DNA of 64,000 nt from Pycnococcus provasolii (Eukaryota > Chlorophyta > Pseudoscourfieldiophyceae > Pseudoscourfieldiales > Pycnococcaceae), in NCBI GenBank assembly GCA_938743325.2, contig OW568894.1, positions 248,001 through 312,000 of the forward strand, in the 5' to 3' direction. Shown here in pieces: positions 38,469-48,900 of the stretch. Numbering within the stretch: position 1 is the stretch's first letter; each line of letters opens with the position of its first letter. The position numbers and the translations under genes are program-made. The notes below the pieces were generated by a model. It searched no databases. It was given only the letters and a program-made list of their open reading frames with translations, and had not been told where the DNA came from.

Positions 38469-38614
38469 AACCTAATCTCATTGAACAACACCTTCTGTTG
38501 GATATGCTGTTGCATTAGTCTTTGAAGGAAAATCGTAAAATCGTTTTATAACAACTGTCTGTTATTTCTGTTAATGTCCCAGAACAACTAAAATGGTGAA
38601 AAATATATACTCTC

Positions 38615-39589
38615 TCACTGGAGTAAGCCGATGATGTCGTCGTCGTCGTCGTTGTCGTTGTCGTCACCTTCATCGTCTTCCTTTCCCTCCTCCTTCTTCA
38701 CCTTCTTCGACTTGGACGACGCTGCGACGACAGGATTTTCTCCGTCGTCCGTGCGCTTCGCGCCATTGCGAATATGCGCATCCTCCTCCACCTCTTCCCC
38801 GTCTTCAGTTCGCCCGTACACGTCGATGGAGAGATCCTGCTTGACGTTGTCCGAATCCGTGACGACGCGCTCAACGTTAAGAACACGTGGATAGTTCTCG
38901 ACGTCAAACTTGCCGTACTTTTTCACGCTCCCGAGCGGCACGAGTCCCATGAGCATTTCCTCAGGGTACGGCCTTTTCCAGCACCTCGCCGCCGCCTCCG
39001 CTTTGTATTGGAAGTACTCGCACAGTTCCCCCTCCTTGAGGCAGTCTGGGATTTCCTTCGTCCCGTGCAGGTACGCGAGCGCGTCGCCTAGCGTGACAGC
39101 AGTGACTTGGACGAAAGACGTCGGTGCGTTGAACGTCATGCATTCGAGCGACTGCGGCGCGATGGGTTCGATTTGCCTCGCTTCGACGAGTCCCTTCCCC
39201 TTTTCCTTGCGAAAGCACACGGAGACGCCGAGCACGAGGTAGTCGTCGAGGTACTGCGGAATGTCAACGTCCTCGACAAGTTTGGCGATAGGTTCGTGTT
39301 CTTCGTCCTCTTCGTCCTCGTCGACCTCCTCCGCCACGGTCGACGCGTGTACGCCCATGTGTGCATGAAGACGCGTCGACGCGTGAACGGCCGTTGATTT
39401 TGACATGTGTTGCTTGGAGTTTCCCCCCAGACGACAACTTGTCTGGTTCATGGGAGCACAGTGGCGGCACGATGCGACACAGGCGCACGCCCGAAACGAG
39501 CGACTGTGACGAGTAATACGCGCGTGGTTGTGTTGCATAGCGTGCGCGTGTGCGTGTGAAGGTGCGCGGAGGGACATGCGTGCGTTCAT
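38615..39589 (-). CDS. Probable plastid protein of unknown function
   Basis: The 324-residue protein starts at the Met at 39589, after which a His/Arg/Ser/Cys-rich leader of about 75 residues resembles a transit peptide. An acidic stretch (EEVDEDEEDEEHE) precedes the only globular part, about residues 95-215. That part contains IPQYLDDYLVLGVSVCFRKE, an EARQIEPIAPQSLECMTF strand and EGELCEYFQYKAEAAARCWK. The C-terminal 80 residues are charged and disordered, ending DDDDDIIGLLQ from a GTC microsatellite (38635-38665). The central block looks conserved in style, but I cannot name it. Confidence 0.62.
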   Translation of the reverse strand: MNARMSLRAPSHAHAHAMQHNHARITRHSRSFRACACVASCRHCAPMNQTSCRLGGNSKQHMSKSTAVHASTRLHAHMGVHASTVAEEVDEDEEDEEHEPIAKLVEDVDIPQYLDDYLVLGVSVCFRKEKGKGLVEARQIEPIAPQSLECMTFNAPTSFVQVTAVTLGDALAYLHGTKEIPDCLKEGELCEYFQYKAEAAARCWKRPYPEEMLMGLVPLGSVKKYGKFDVENYPRVLNVERVVTDSDNVKQDLSIDVYGRTEDGEEVEEDAHIRNGAKRTDDGENPVVAASSKSKKVKKEEGKEDDEGDDNDNDDDDDIIGLLQ

Positions 39590-39982
39590 GGTGGTGGTGT
39601 TGTATGAACCCAGAGGGGAAGGGGAGGGGGGCGGCTGGCTGGTGGACTTGGACTTTGTCAGGGGTGACAAAAAGTGCACCCTTCCCCTCCCTCCCTTGCG
39701 GCATCCGACTGGACTGCGCTTTTTGCTCCGATATTTCGAGCAAGGCGGATCGGGGGAGGATCCCACCACTTATCCACAAGCTCCCTCCCCTCGTAGGGTT
39801 ACCAGGGGGACAACGGGTTAGGGTTTCCCTCAGGTCTCAGGCCTCCCCCGCCCAGCGAAGACGGAACACTGAACCCACGGAACGCGTCCCTCCCGTCCTC
39901 CCGTCCCGTCCCGTCCCTTCTTCCTCCCTTCGAAGGGGGAAGACGTCCCTTGCCAACCAACCCTCGCCTGTGTTTGCCCGAA
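39590..39982. other. Intergenic region between divergent genes
   Basis: No gene is seen in these 393 bases. A telo-box-like GGGTTAGGGTTT lies at about 39815-39826, upstream of the surface-protein gene. Confidence 0.55.
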
Positions 39983-41731
39983 ATGGCGAACACCTCCTCA
40001 ACTCTGCCCTCCTTCTCGGCCTCTGCCCTCTCAAGACATGGCGCTCTTGTCTGCAGCCTTATTGTCGCCGTTTGGGTCAACCTGCAAGCACCCTTCGCCG
40101 TGGCGGCCAACGACCACCTGGCCGCCGGTGGTAACAACGAGGCTCTGGCCGCCGCGACGTACCGCTTCACGGCGGAACGCGCCTTCCAGCTCCAGCTCGA
40201 GGCAATCCTCACCTCGTCGAAACAACTCGTAGAAAACCTTCCTGAAATCAAAAAAGCGTCGCAACGCGCGTCAAAAGCGGACGACGACTCGCGACGTTCC
40301 TTGGAAACGACGTACAACAATAGCAAAGCATGCCAGTGGGACAGCGAAAACAACCAGTGCGAATTTGACTCAAAAAGCTCGATATTCAACACGTGGAAAC
40401 CAACTTCCGAAGACGGCGAACGTGTCAAGGCGATATTCGAGTTGGAGAAAACCTGCGCGAGCCTAAATACGGAAGGTGCGTGCAAGGCAACCAACGGGTG
40501 CCTGTTTGACAGCACGAGTCCAGCCGATACGAACAAGTGCACCTTAGACGGTTTCCGAGCATATGATATGCTGGGTTTTTCAGAACGACCTCAAACATGC
40601 GAACGCAAGACGCCGAATACCATCGGGTTATGGACCACAAAGGCGGTAATCTCGTGCCAAGCAAAGAGTGACTCGAAACAGTGCGTGGAGACGCTCGACC
40701 CTGACGACCCCGATGGCGGGAAGATGTGCACGTGGGACGACGTGGAAGGCGCATGCGGGGCTGACGTAACGACCAAGATGATGGGCACCATGGTGACTGA
40801 AGAAGACGACGTGAGCGGAATGTTGAATCTCGCCTTGACATCGGCCGAGTGCAGCAGGAAATACAAAGAACTTAACACGTACAACACAACGATGTGCGCT
40901 GAGATTGACAGCAGGTGCGCATACGACGCAGAGCGGGAGGAGTGCGGCATCGCCGCCAACGCCGTTGGGAACGCCTTGCTTGGAAACAGCACGCAATTGA
41001 TCGCAATCGAATTGATTGGCATGACACTCACGTGCATGTCGAAAAACGATACCGGCACGTGCATGGCAAGTAGCGCGTGTCAAGTCAAGGATGGCGCCTG
41101 CTCCGTGTCCACGATTCCGATCTTGGACGCGATGTTCAAGAATTTAGATTTGACAAACTCGTGGAATAGCGTCATCAAAGACTCGGCGCTGTGCTCAGCG
41201 TACGGAGCCGAGTCTAAGACAAAAATGTGTTCGTCGATCGTCGGGTGCACGATCCAAGGACCGACGAACTGCACGTTCAACATGAACAGCCGAATGAACG
41301 ATCTCATGAACGCGGCCATACCGGGCGCCAGCTTTTGCCCGTCCAAGCTGGAGACATTAATTACGGGTGTCACGAATTGCATGACCCAGTCCGGAACTTG
41401 CTCGGGCGAATACTGCGAAGTGCAAAAGGATGGGACATGCGGCAGTCCTCCTAATGCAATATTTCAAATGATGCTGAAAGGTGAAGATCTCGATACTATA
41501 CTGAGTGTGACCACGAAATGCAGCTCGCAAGGCACTGATCCAACGACGTGCGAAGCAACTCAGCATGCCTTCACCAAGGGCATCCCCCCAGAGGCATCCC
41601 AGACGACCAAAGCTGCCGCCGCGCCTAAAACGACGACAACTGACGCACCTATCCTCTTGAGCGGCGTGAACGTGGTATCCATCATTGGGACGGTGATATA
41701 TTCGCTTGCCATCATATATGCGACCTTGTAA
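39983..41731 (+). CDS. Secreted cysteine-rich surface protein, probably membrane- or GPI-anchored
   Basis: Starting at the second in-frame Met (39983) the product has 582 residues. A signal peptide spans about 1-42 (hydrophobic core LVCSLIVAVWVNL, cleavage near AVAA). The body is a series of Cys-rich units in the pattern CxW-x5-7-C and C-x7-10-C, each with a short acidic linker (for example KACQWDSENNQCEFD and KMCTWDDVEGACG). Several NxS/T sites are present. A Thr/Pro/Ala-rich segment precedes a hydrophobic C-terminus (VNVVSIIGTVIYSLAIIYATL) with almost no cytosolic tail, as in GPI-anchored proteins. No enzyme motif is seen. A coat or adhesin role is likely but inferred. Confidence 0.7.
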   Translation: MANTSSTLPSFSASALSRHGALVCSLIVAVWVNLQAPFAVAANDHLAAGGNNEALAAATYRFTAERAFQLQLEAILTSSKQLVENLPEIKKASQRASKADDDSRRSLETTYNNSKACQWDSENNQCEFDSKSSIFNTWKPTSEDGERVKAIFELEKTCASLNTEGACKATNGCLFDSTSPADTNKCTLDGFRAYDMLGFSERPQTCERKTPNTIGLWTTKAVISCQAKSDSKQCVETLDPDDPDGGKMCTWDDVEGACGADVTTKMMGTMVTEEDDVSGMLNLALTSAECSRKYKELNTYNTTMCAEIDSRCAYDAEREECGIAANAVGNALLGNSTQLIAIELIGMTLTCMSKNDTGTCMASSACQVKDGACSVSTIPILDAMFKNLDLTNSWNSVIKDSALCSAYGAESKTKMCSSIVGCTIQGPTNCTFNMNSRMNDLMNAAIPGASFCPSKLETLITGVTNCMTQSGTCSGEYCEVQKDGTCGSPPNAIFQMMLKGEDLDTILSVTTKCSSQGTDPTTCEATQHAFTKGIPPEASQTTKAAAAPKTTTTDAPILLSGVNVVSIIGTVIYSLAIIYATL

Positions 41732-41831
41732 CCTCAATTCGTTGCCGCCACAAGGTTTACTTTTCGGGTAGAAACTTCTTGAATGTTTCAGTTGAACTCA
41801 TGCTTAAGGACGCGTCCGCTCGCATGAGCCT

Positions 41832-42160
41832 TTAATGATTGGTAAAATAATGTTGGCGATCTGCCACATCCACACGACTCTCCCGTTCCACCTGCCACTC
41901 TCTCTGCAGCACCTGGCGACGTTTCTGCACCATGTGGCGCTGCCGCTGGATCTCCCGCAGGCGAAGTTCTGCCTTTGCAAGCTCCGCCTCGAGGCTTAAG
42001 ATCCTGGTGCTTGGTGCTAATGCTGATGCGAAGAGGGGGCGACTAGATTCGCCGCGGTCCATATTCGGAGGCGCAACAACACCAGTTGGTGTCGTCGACC
42101 ATGCACCAATTACCGTTGCTTTCGTTGTCGCATGCCTAACTTGGGCGCCCGGTATGAGTA
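41832..42160 (-). CDS. Coiled-coil coding segment, probably the last exon of an unresolved gene
   Basis: A minus-strand frame from 42160 to the stop at 41832 encodes about 109 residues. The first 35 are small and hydrophobic or polar (GLLIPGAQVRHATTKA). The rest form a convincing helix (LSLEAELAKAELRLREIQRQ, then RRQVLQREWQVERESR). It directly follows a possible 3' splice site (TTATGTAG|GGA). An internal Met at 42062 would give a 76-residue protein. Upstream, around 42180-42540, another minus-strand frame carries Cys-rich protein-like sequence around a microsatellite and may supply earlier exons. Confidence 0.4.
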
Positions 42161-42850
42161 GTCCCTACATAATTACTTTGACTTCTATGTCGACTTGCAC
42201 GACCCTTGCGTGACCAAGTTCTTATAGTTGACGCCTTGCAGAGTCTGGCACGTTCCACCACCACACGAGGTTGTGGTTGTGGTTGTGGTTGTGGTTGTGG
42301 TTGTGGTTGTGGTTGTGGTTGTGGTTGTGGTTGTGGTTGTGGTTGTGGTTGTGGTTGTGGTTGTGGTTGTCTTCTTTGTACACGTTCCCGTGTTCCCCCA
42401 TTCACGGTGCAAAATCTTGAACTCGTACGACTCGTCAATACAATAGAGACAATCCTCACTGGTCTACAGATACGCCGACCAGTATCCGCAAGTGCCGAAG
42501 CTCTGGTGGCACAGGAAACCTGAACAAGGGCCGCCGAACAAGGGTTCAAATGAAGCAGTCTGGCAGTTTAATTTGGTCAATTTTAGTTTGGTGACACAGT
42601 TTGGGAATGATACTATCAGGCGGGAGGCAACAAAAGACACGCGGATCTTCTTGCAACTCACTCGAAGTCCGAGTCCGAAGAATCCGCGTCAACGACAGAT
42701 GGTCGAGGTCTCGAGGACGTTTCAGCAACTTGAGCTTGCTGGCTTGAGCGCCAGCGGAAAAAGGGTCGGATATGTTTGTTGCCACGGGCGCAACTGGTGC
42801 TGCCGCCGGCTTCTCGTGCTTGGCGGCTGCGCGGGTTGTTCTCAAGTGGT
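42161..42850. other. Unresolved region with Cys-rich frame around a hexanucleotide repeat
   Basis: On the minus strand the frame through 42185-42550 reads PCSGFLCHQSFGTCGYWSAYL, a TAG, SEDCLYCIDESYEFK, then Thr residues from the microsatellite and SCGGGTCQTLQGVNYKN. The TAG could belong to a short intron (CAG|GTTTCCTG to CTGTAG|ACC, 56 bases). Without transcript data I cannot tell whether this is a gene or a decayed one. Confidence 0.35.
42269..42370 (+). repeat. Hexanucleotide microsatellite (GGTTGT)17
   Basis: Seventeen perfect or near-perfect GGTTGT units span 102 bases. On the minus strand they would encode a run of Thr, Gln-Pro or Asn-His, depending on frame. Confidence 0.95.
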
Positions 42851-45010
42851 TCACCGTTGACGTCGTCGACGAGAACCCTGGTTGGGCATCAGTTCGTCGA
42901 TGGTAGATTTCTGTTCGTCGATGATAGACTTCTGATCAAGGAGAATGCCGATGAGCTTCTGCGCGACTTCGAAGGGATTCATCCTGTCATCGATGACGCT
43001 GTCCCACACTTCCCACGATGCATATTGTCCGGATGCGTTTATCTTCTCTAGGCGAAGGCGTTCCTCGGCGATATCCTGCATGATGTCCTCATCCCACTCC
43101 TCCTTGATCCTCACAAGCTCAGGGTCATCGTAAATGATCGCGTACCCATTCTTTTCTTTGCCACGTTCGTCTTTCGTGCTCACCACCTTGAGTGGACAGA
43201 AATTGGCACCTCTCAGGGTTGTGTTGATGTTCTGCACCTTTTCTGCAACCGCCATTTCGAAGTCCTGTAGCGACGGATGCTTTTTCTTGAAGCATGTGAG
43301 CATCTTCTTTTCCGTCGCGTCCTGTACTTCTCCCACTTTACGCAAAGGAAGTTCGCGTCCCTTCTTGAGCGCTGAATTGATGTCTAAGAACGCCTCGATC
43401 TCCGTTTTGGTGATCAGCTGCAGGAAATCGGCTGATTTTTCGTTGAATTCGTTGTTCTTGATGAACATGACGTTGAAGGTTTCTGAAAGCTGGTTGCAAT
43501 CGTCCATCTTGTCGGCGAGCTTCTGCTCAAACGACTCCTTCTGCTCGTCCAGCTGTCGCTCCATCATCTTTTTAAGCTCAGAGGTTTCGTTCTCCATGAT
43601 TTCGTCAATCTTGTTCTTCGCTTCAAGGTCGAGCTTCGCCAATTTGTTTTCGAGCTCCTCTCGCATTTGCTTTTCAAGCTTCTCCTTCTCCATCTGCACA
43701 CGACTCACAGTCTTGGCGTACTGCTCGTTCAACTTCTTGAGCTCCTGAGCGTCTGCGTACTTTGTTTTCAGCTCATCGTTTAGCTTCTCTCGCTCCACCT
43801 CTCGCTGCTTCATGAGCCGATCGTGCTCAACGTAGAGTGTGGCGTGTGCCATGCGCGTGTGGCTTTTGAAGGGGCTTTCCTTTCTTGGCAGGCGATGATT
43901 CAGGAAGAATGAGCTGTTAACATGTAAGTCGGGGCCAGTGAGGAGTCGCGCCGTGTATGACACATCCGCCGCCATCTGCGCATGCCCCATGCTCTGCGCG
44001 TACCCCATGTGCTGCTTGTACTTGCGTTTCATGTGGTCATCACAAAACTTGATCGCAAGCGTGTATCCGTTGTACGTCGCCGGAAAGGTGATGGTACCCA
44101 CACCAGTGAATCCACGGAAGTTGTATAGGAGCTTGCAGCTTATGTGGTCCTCCTCTTTTCCGACCGTTTCTCCGATGCCGAGAGCCGTGCGCAGATCGTT
44201 GTTGCCGCCCAACGGCGAGACGAACTTGTTCTGCTCGTTGATGAACCTCGGTATGTGCTCAAGCACGACTGTTGGTGGCCAAGCAATTTCTCCGACGTGT
44301 TCGTCACCCTGAATCTCGTTGAGCTTCGTCAATGCGAAACCTTGTGCACGCGATGTACCCGCGGCATTCTCTGCGAGCGACTGCGCTCGCTGCGTCTTTG
44401 CGACAGTCAGCAGGGAGACAGCCCGCTGGTCGTTGATCTTAGCGCCCAGGTGGTCCACGGCGATGTGCTCCGCGAGTGCGGCGTGGAGATCGAGCCATTC
44501 GCCTGGACTTCCCTGCCTACTTTTGCTATCGCAGTGCTGGTATAGTGAAGCGAGGTCCTTGAAGAAAGCGTTGCGGCAGATTTTGCAAACGTATTTCTCT
44601 TCTCCGGCGACACGCGACTTCTCGACAGGCTTCTCCGCCGAGAACGAAGAGTTTGGATCGCGGAATTTTGCCAGGTGGCCTGCCACCGCCGCGTCCCACA
44701 TCTTTTTCTTCTCTTCGAAGTTCTTCTCCCCAGGAAAGGGCTTTGTGAGGTACCCATTCGTACTGACGAACAAGGGGTCACGTGACCTCGGCTGGGCAGC
44801 AGCGGCAAGCGAGGACGTGCATGTAGGCACCGGCGGTTGGTCATCGTAGTAGCACGGATCGTGTTTCGGTTCCTGCTTGGCCTGGTCATCCTCACGCATA
44901 CGCGCCGGCGCCGTCGGGTCGCGCACGACAGCGTCATCGCGGTCACTGTCGTAGTCGCTGTAGTACTGGTCGTCCATGCTATCGTCGTCGCGCTTATTCC
45001 GCTTTCCCAT
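42851..45010 (-). CDS. XS-coiled coil-XH domain protein (SGS3/IDN2/FDM-like)
   Basis: The 719-residue protein has the layout of plant IDN2/FDM proteins, dsRNA-binding factors of RNA-directed DNA methylation. Residues 140-187 resemble the zf-XS finger (CKICRNAFF, then LYQHC, LHAALAEH). Residues 241-375 resemble the XS domain, opening EIAWPPTVVLEHIP and including FRGFTGVGTITF. A long coiled coil covers about 395-540. Residues 570-690 match the XH domain, with FCPLKVV, EEWDEDIMQDIAEERLRLEKIN and SGQYASWEVWD. The N-terminus is acidic and charged. The start at 45010 excludes a non-coding-looking extension. An alternative C-terminus exists in another frame. Role in silencing is inferred from the family. 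Confidence 0.8.
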   Translation of the reverse strand: MGKRNKRDDDSMDDQYYSDYDSDRDDAVVRDPTAPARMREDDQAKQEPKHDPCYYDDQPPVPTCTSSLAAAAQPRSRDPLFVSTNGYLTKPFPGEKNFEEKKKMWDAAVAGHLAKFRDPNSSFSAEKPVEKSRVAGEEKYVCKICRNAFFKDLASLYQHCDSKSRQGSPGEWLDLHAALAEHIAVDHLGAKINDQRAVSLLTVAKTQRAQSLAENAAGTSRAQGFALTKLNEIQGDEHVGEIAWPPTVVLEHIPRFINEQNKFVSPLGGNNDLRTALGIGETVGKEEDHISCKLLYNFRGFTGVGTITFPATYNGYTLAIKFCDDHMKRKYKQHMGYAQSMGHAQMAADVSYTARLLTGPDLHVNSSFFLNHRLPRKESPFKSHTRMAHATLYVEHDRLMKQREVEREKLNDELKTKYADAQELKKLNEQYAKTVSRVQMEKEKLEKQMREELENKLAKLDLEAKNKIDEIMENETSELKKMMERQLDEQKESFEQKLADKMDDCNQLSETFNVMFIKNNEFNEKSADFLQLITKTEIEAFLDINSALKKGRELPLRKVGEVQDATEKKMLTCFKKKHPSLQDFEMAVAEKVQNINTTLRGANFCPLKVVSTKDERGKEKNGYAIIYDDPELVRIKEEWDEDIMQDIAEERLRLEKINASGQYASWEVWDSVIDDRMNPFEVAQKLIGILLDQKSIIDEQKSTIDELMPNQGSRRRRQR

Positions 45011-45965
45011 GATGAAAAGGATAGTGGAGAATGAATGGGGAAAGGAAAGCAGGCACGAGGGGGGCAAAGCAGGCTGCAAAGCAGGCTCGAAGTCTCTCCC
45101 CCCGGGACCCGGGGATTGAAAAAGTTCGGGTCTCTTCCGGGGGCGCGCTCCCGGAAAGACACTTCTTGGCGAAGCCCACAGTCGCAGCCCGAACCACGGC
45201 GAGCGCGCACTTGAGACCACCACCCCGGCAGACGGGCGACCCCCCAGGGAACCCCTGCCAGTCGGTGGGGGACCACGGCAAACCCTAGCGCTGCAAACGC
45301 GTACGGACTGCCCTCATTCTCAAGTCCGCAGCACCGCACGAAGTGTGCGCAACCGAGAATCACATACCGCGGAACGCACCGCGGCCACGAACCAGAACAC
45401 GCTAATAGCGCCGATGATGAACTCTCGCAAGTCGACTCGCTCGAACGCCGGCCGGCGCTCGACCGGACACGCGACGCCCGGGGACACGGGCATCGAACGT
45501 TTCAGGGCGCGACCTCCATCCTCAGCTGTAACAGGTTGCGGGCTTTATGTCCGAGCCTACGGCCAGCTGAGGGTCACACCCGCCCGCTCGCACGCGATTC
45601 CGCGCCGGCTTGCCAGCCGCGGATCGGTGACGACGCGAGGCTTTCGCACTCTGTAATTAATCACCAAACATTCACAACTAACATATGCCCATTCGAGACA
45701 CCCAAGTCCCGAAGCAGATGGACCCGCACACTCGGGGAGAGCCACCCAGGGCTACGACCGAGGACTGCACCCAAGACGTCCTTTCTCGTCTCTTTTCTTA
45801 CCCCCCTCTCTACCCGGGTAGTAGCGGCAATCTGCAATTTCACATGCAAATTCACTGTTATTCATTTTGACATATTTAATTTATTCATTAATTAACTTAA
45901 TCTAAATTAGAATAGTGTTTACTGTAGTGTTAATTGTTAATCAGTACTGTAGTTATTGGTACACA
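45011..45965. other. Intergenic region
   Basis: Apart from one doubtful small frame (45320-45493) I see no gene in these 955 bases. The left part should be the promoter of the XS/XH gene. The right 150 bases are AT-rich and probably hold the 3' flank of the long proline-rich protein gene. Confidence 0.5.
45320..45493 (-). CDS. Possible small membrane protein (57 residues)
   Basis: A minus-strand ATG at 45493 opens 57 codons with one hydrophobic segment, LREFIIGAISVFWFVAAVRS, preceded by an acidic/basic N-terminus and followed by an Arg-rich tail. The topology is plausible for a single-pass protein. I know no homologue and chance cannot be excluded. Confidence 0.25.
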   Translation of the reverse strand: MPVSPGVACPVERRPAFERVDLREFIIGAISVFWFVAAVRSAVCDSRLRTLRAVLRT

Positions 45966-48900
45966 TTAAAACCAAAAGCCTCTGTACAATGCACGCCAAT
46001 CTCTCGAAGTGGATCTCGAAGTGGATCTCGAAGTGGATCTCGAAGTGGATCCCGAAGTAGATCTTGGTGTGGATGCGACATCCAACTCCACTCCCTCGGC
46101 GCTCGAAACGTTCTCATCACCACTCGCCTCTGTTTCTGTTCGCGAACCTTGAAAGGATTTTCTCCACTGAAAAATGAATCCACCACCACTGCCATCACTT
46201 TTCTTCGTGCTGGAATATGGCGTGTCGGGTAAAGGGAACGGAGCCCCGCCGGCGTGTCTAGGCGTCTGTCGCACCGCCCGATCGAACGATATCGCCCTTA
46301 TCAAGTCTCCCAGAGGCACCGACCTCGGACTGCGTGGGCTCTCCAGATCTCTTGGAGTGGTCGACGCAGAGATATTCACGGCATGCGTCCACAGATCTTT
46401 CAGCTCGCGTAGATTCTGCATATTGTGTTCATCTCTGCTGTCGTTCGAACCATTTGTTCCAGAGACTGCGTCGCGCAACATGGTTAGCAGATTGAACGGG
46501 AATCGGCGTGCCCAGGCTGATCGCCATGCGCGTTCCCACGCAAACGTGATGAGTTCCCAGCCGCACAGCAATGCCATGGAGGTCAGCTGAAGCATGATGG
46601 CAATCCAAAGAGCGTTGCCTGTAGCCTCATCCTTGGAAGGCTGAGCAGCGATGCATGCAAAACTCGCGGCAAGAAACGTCGACGCGATTGCGCCAACAAA
46701 GTTGGAGAATGTGGACGCCAGTGGACGAAAAATGCTCAAAACCAACGCGTCAACGGAAAGCATCGCCGCAGTTACGGACGTTCCGATTCTGGCGCTTTGC
46801 CAAGATCCTGCGGCGCCACCGGCTGCGCAGCTCGCGGCACATGCACACCAAAGCGTGATTTGAAATGCAGGATACCAGATTAGCGCTGGGTGCATCGCAC
46901 CACCTCGCAGAGGCTGCAGAATCCAACCGTAGCAGTCGACGAAGCTTCCCTTGTCAGACTCTCTATCCGTATCTTGCCAGTGCCCAAAAGTTCCCCTGCC
47001 GAAAAATGGATTCTCGTCCTCCGTCCTCTTGCTTTTTGGATACTTGAGATAAACGCATCGATAAGGCACAAGCGCACACACGCGAATGAGGCATGCGATG
47101 GTGAATATTGTTATCGCAAGTCCGACGCCACCCTTCACCGCAGCTGAAGTGTTCAGCGATGGCGATGCAAGCGCGCTGACGGAAGCGAACGTTAAGGCGG
47201 GAGAAACAAGCAACATTGCCATAAGCTCGAGACGTGGAAATATGGAAAGCTGGTAGCGAGCAGATGCCTCGCGTTCAAGTGCGAGCTGCTGACTTCGCGC
47301 CTCGAGTACGGAGTTCGTTGTCCTGGCACCATTACTGTCCGATGGTTCCAACTGATCCTGCCCATTCTGTTGCCCATTCTGTTGCCCATTCTGCTCTTGC
47401 GACGCAAACGACGAGATGAACGACGAGATGAATGAAAGTCCAAAGGACTTCTTTTTCTCTCGCCGCACATTCTTCTGCTCATTCTGCTTTGGCATGAGAA
47501 ACGAAATAAACGAAAGACCAAATTCCTTTTTCCGTCGTTTATTTTGCGTTCCCGACCCCATCTCTCCTTGAATGTAGCGATGCCTGCGCCACGCACAGAA
47601 GAGACGGAGTATCTCGAATAAGGCCACCGTGCACCCAGACCAGAAGAGAGCGCGCTCGAGCAACATGTCATTCGATAACGTGCTAAGATCAAACGAGTCG
47701 AACGCGGCGTCATCCTTTGGTGAGGATGGACTCTCCGAAGCTGTGAGCACCACAACCTCCTCCTCCTCCTCCTCCTCCTTCTCCCCCTCCTCCACCATCG
47801 ACCGGCGAGACGACGGCCCTGACGTGTTTATCGTGTTGTTGTTGGTCCTCATCCTCGCAGTCGTCCTCACCGTCGTTGTCACAGTCTTCTTCGTTGTCGT
47901 TTTTGTGCGCTTTTCCCAAGGAGCTGGTGCTCCTGCCGCAAGGTGCTGAGCAGAACGCAGGGCAAACTGATCATTCGACTTGAACTTGGACGCGGGAGTA
48001 CTGCGGAATACAAAGGCGATGCCAGCCGCCACTTGTGCACCTGCAACGACACGCCGAGGGCTCGTGCCAACATTGTAACGCATGCTCGTTCCTGTGACGC
48101 CCATAGACGCAAGTGTTGCCGAAGATACCTGCACGGACATCGCAGAAACACCTGCTGCAATTGTCACAACCATCGTTGGCGTCACAAGCTCTGATACCGT
48201 GTCAACAGTGTCAACAGTAGTCTCGATCTTTTCGGGCGGCGGAGGTTGAAACGGAGGCACGGGTGGGATCGGCGGCGATGGCGGGCCTGGCGGCTGAGTC
48301 GGACTCGGTGGCGGAGGGCTCGGTGGCGGAGGACTCGGCGGCTTAGGCGGAGGACTTGGTGGAGGACTTGGTGGAGGCGGGCTCGGTGGCGGTGGTCCTG
48401 GCGGTGCAGGGGGGGGCGAAGGCGGACGCGGTGGAGGAGGCGATGGCGGTGGCGGTGGATTCGGCGGCGGCGGGCTCGGCGGCGGCGGCGGGCTTGGCGG
48501 TGGCGGTGGGCTCGGCGGCGGCGGCGGGCTTGGCGGCGGCGGCGGGCTTGGCGGCGGTGGATTCGGCGGCGGAGAAGGAAACAATGGCGGACTTGGCGGC
48601 GGTGGCGGGCTCGGCGGCGGTGGCGGGCTTGGCGGTGGCGGCGGGCTCGGCGGCGGTGGCGGGCTCGGCGGCGGTGGCGGACTGGGCGGTGGAGGGGGGC
48701 TCGGTGGAGGAGGTGGACTCGGCGGTGGCGGCAGGTTCGGTGGCGGCGGAGGGGGACTGGGAGGAGGTGGCGATGGAGGCTGTGGGGGGTTAGGCGGAGG
48801 GGCGATAGGAGTCTGTGGTGGACTGGGCGGTGGCGGTGGTGGCGAAGGATTCGGAGGAGGATTCGGGGGTGGCGGTGGACTCGGAGGTGGCGGTGGACTC

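Noticed and set aside
45345-45656. 103-residue plus-strand frame rich in Arg, Thr and Ser
   Set aside because: No fold-like pattern; its composition reflects GC-rich intergenic DNA.
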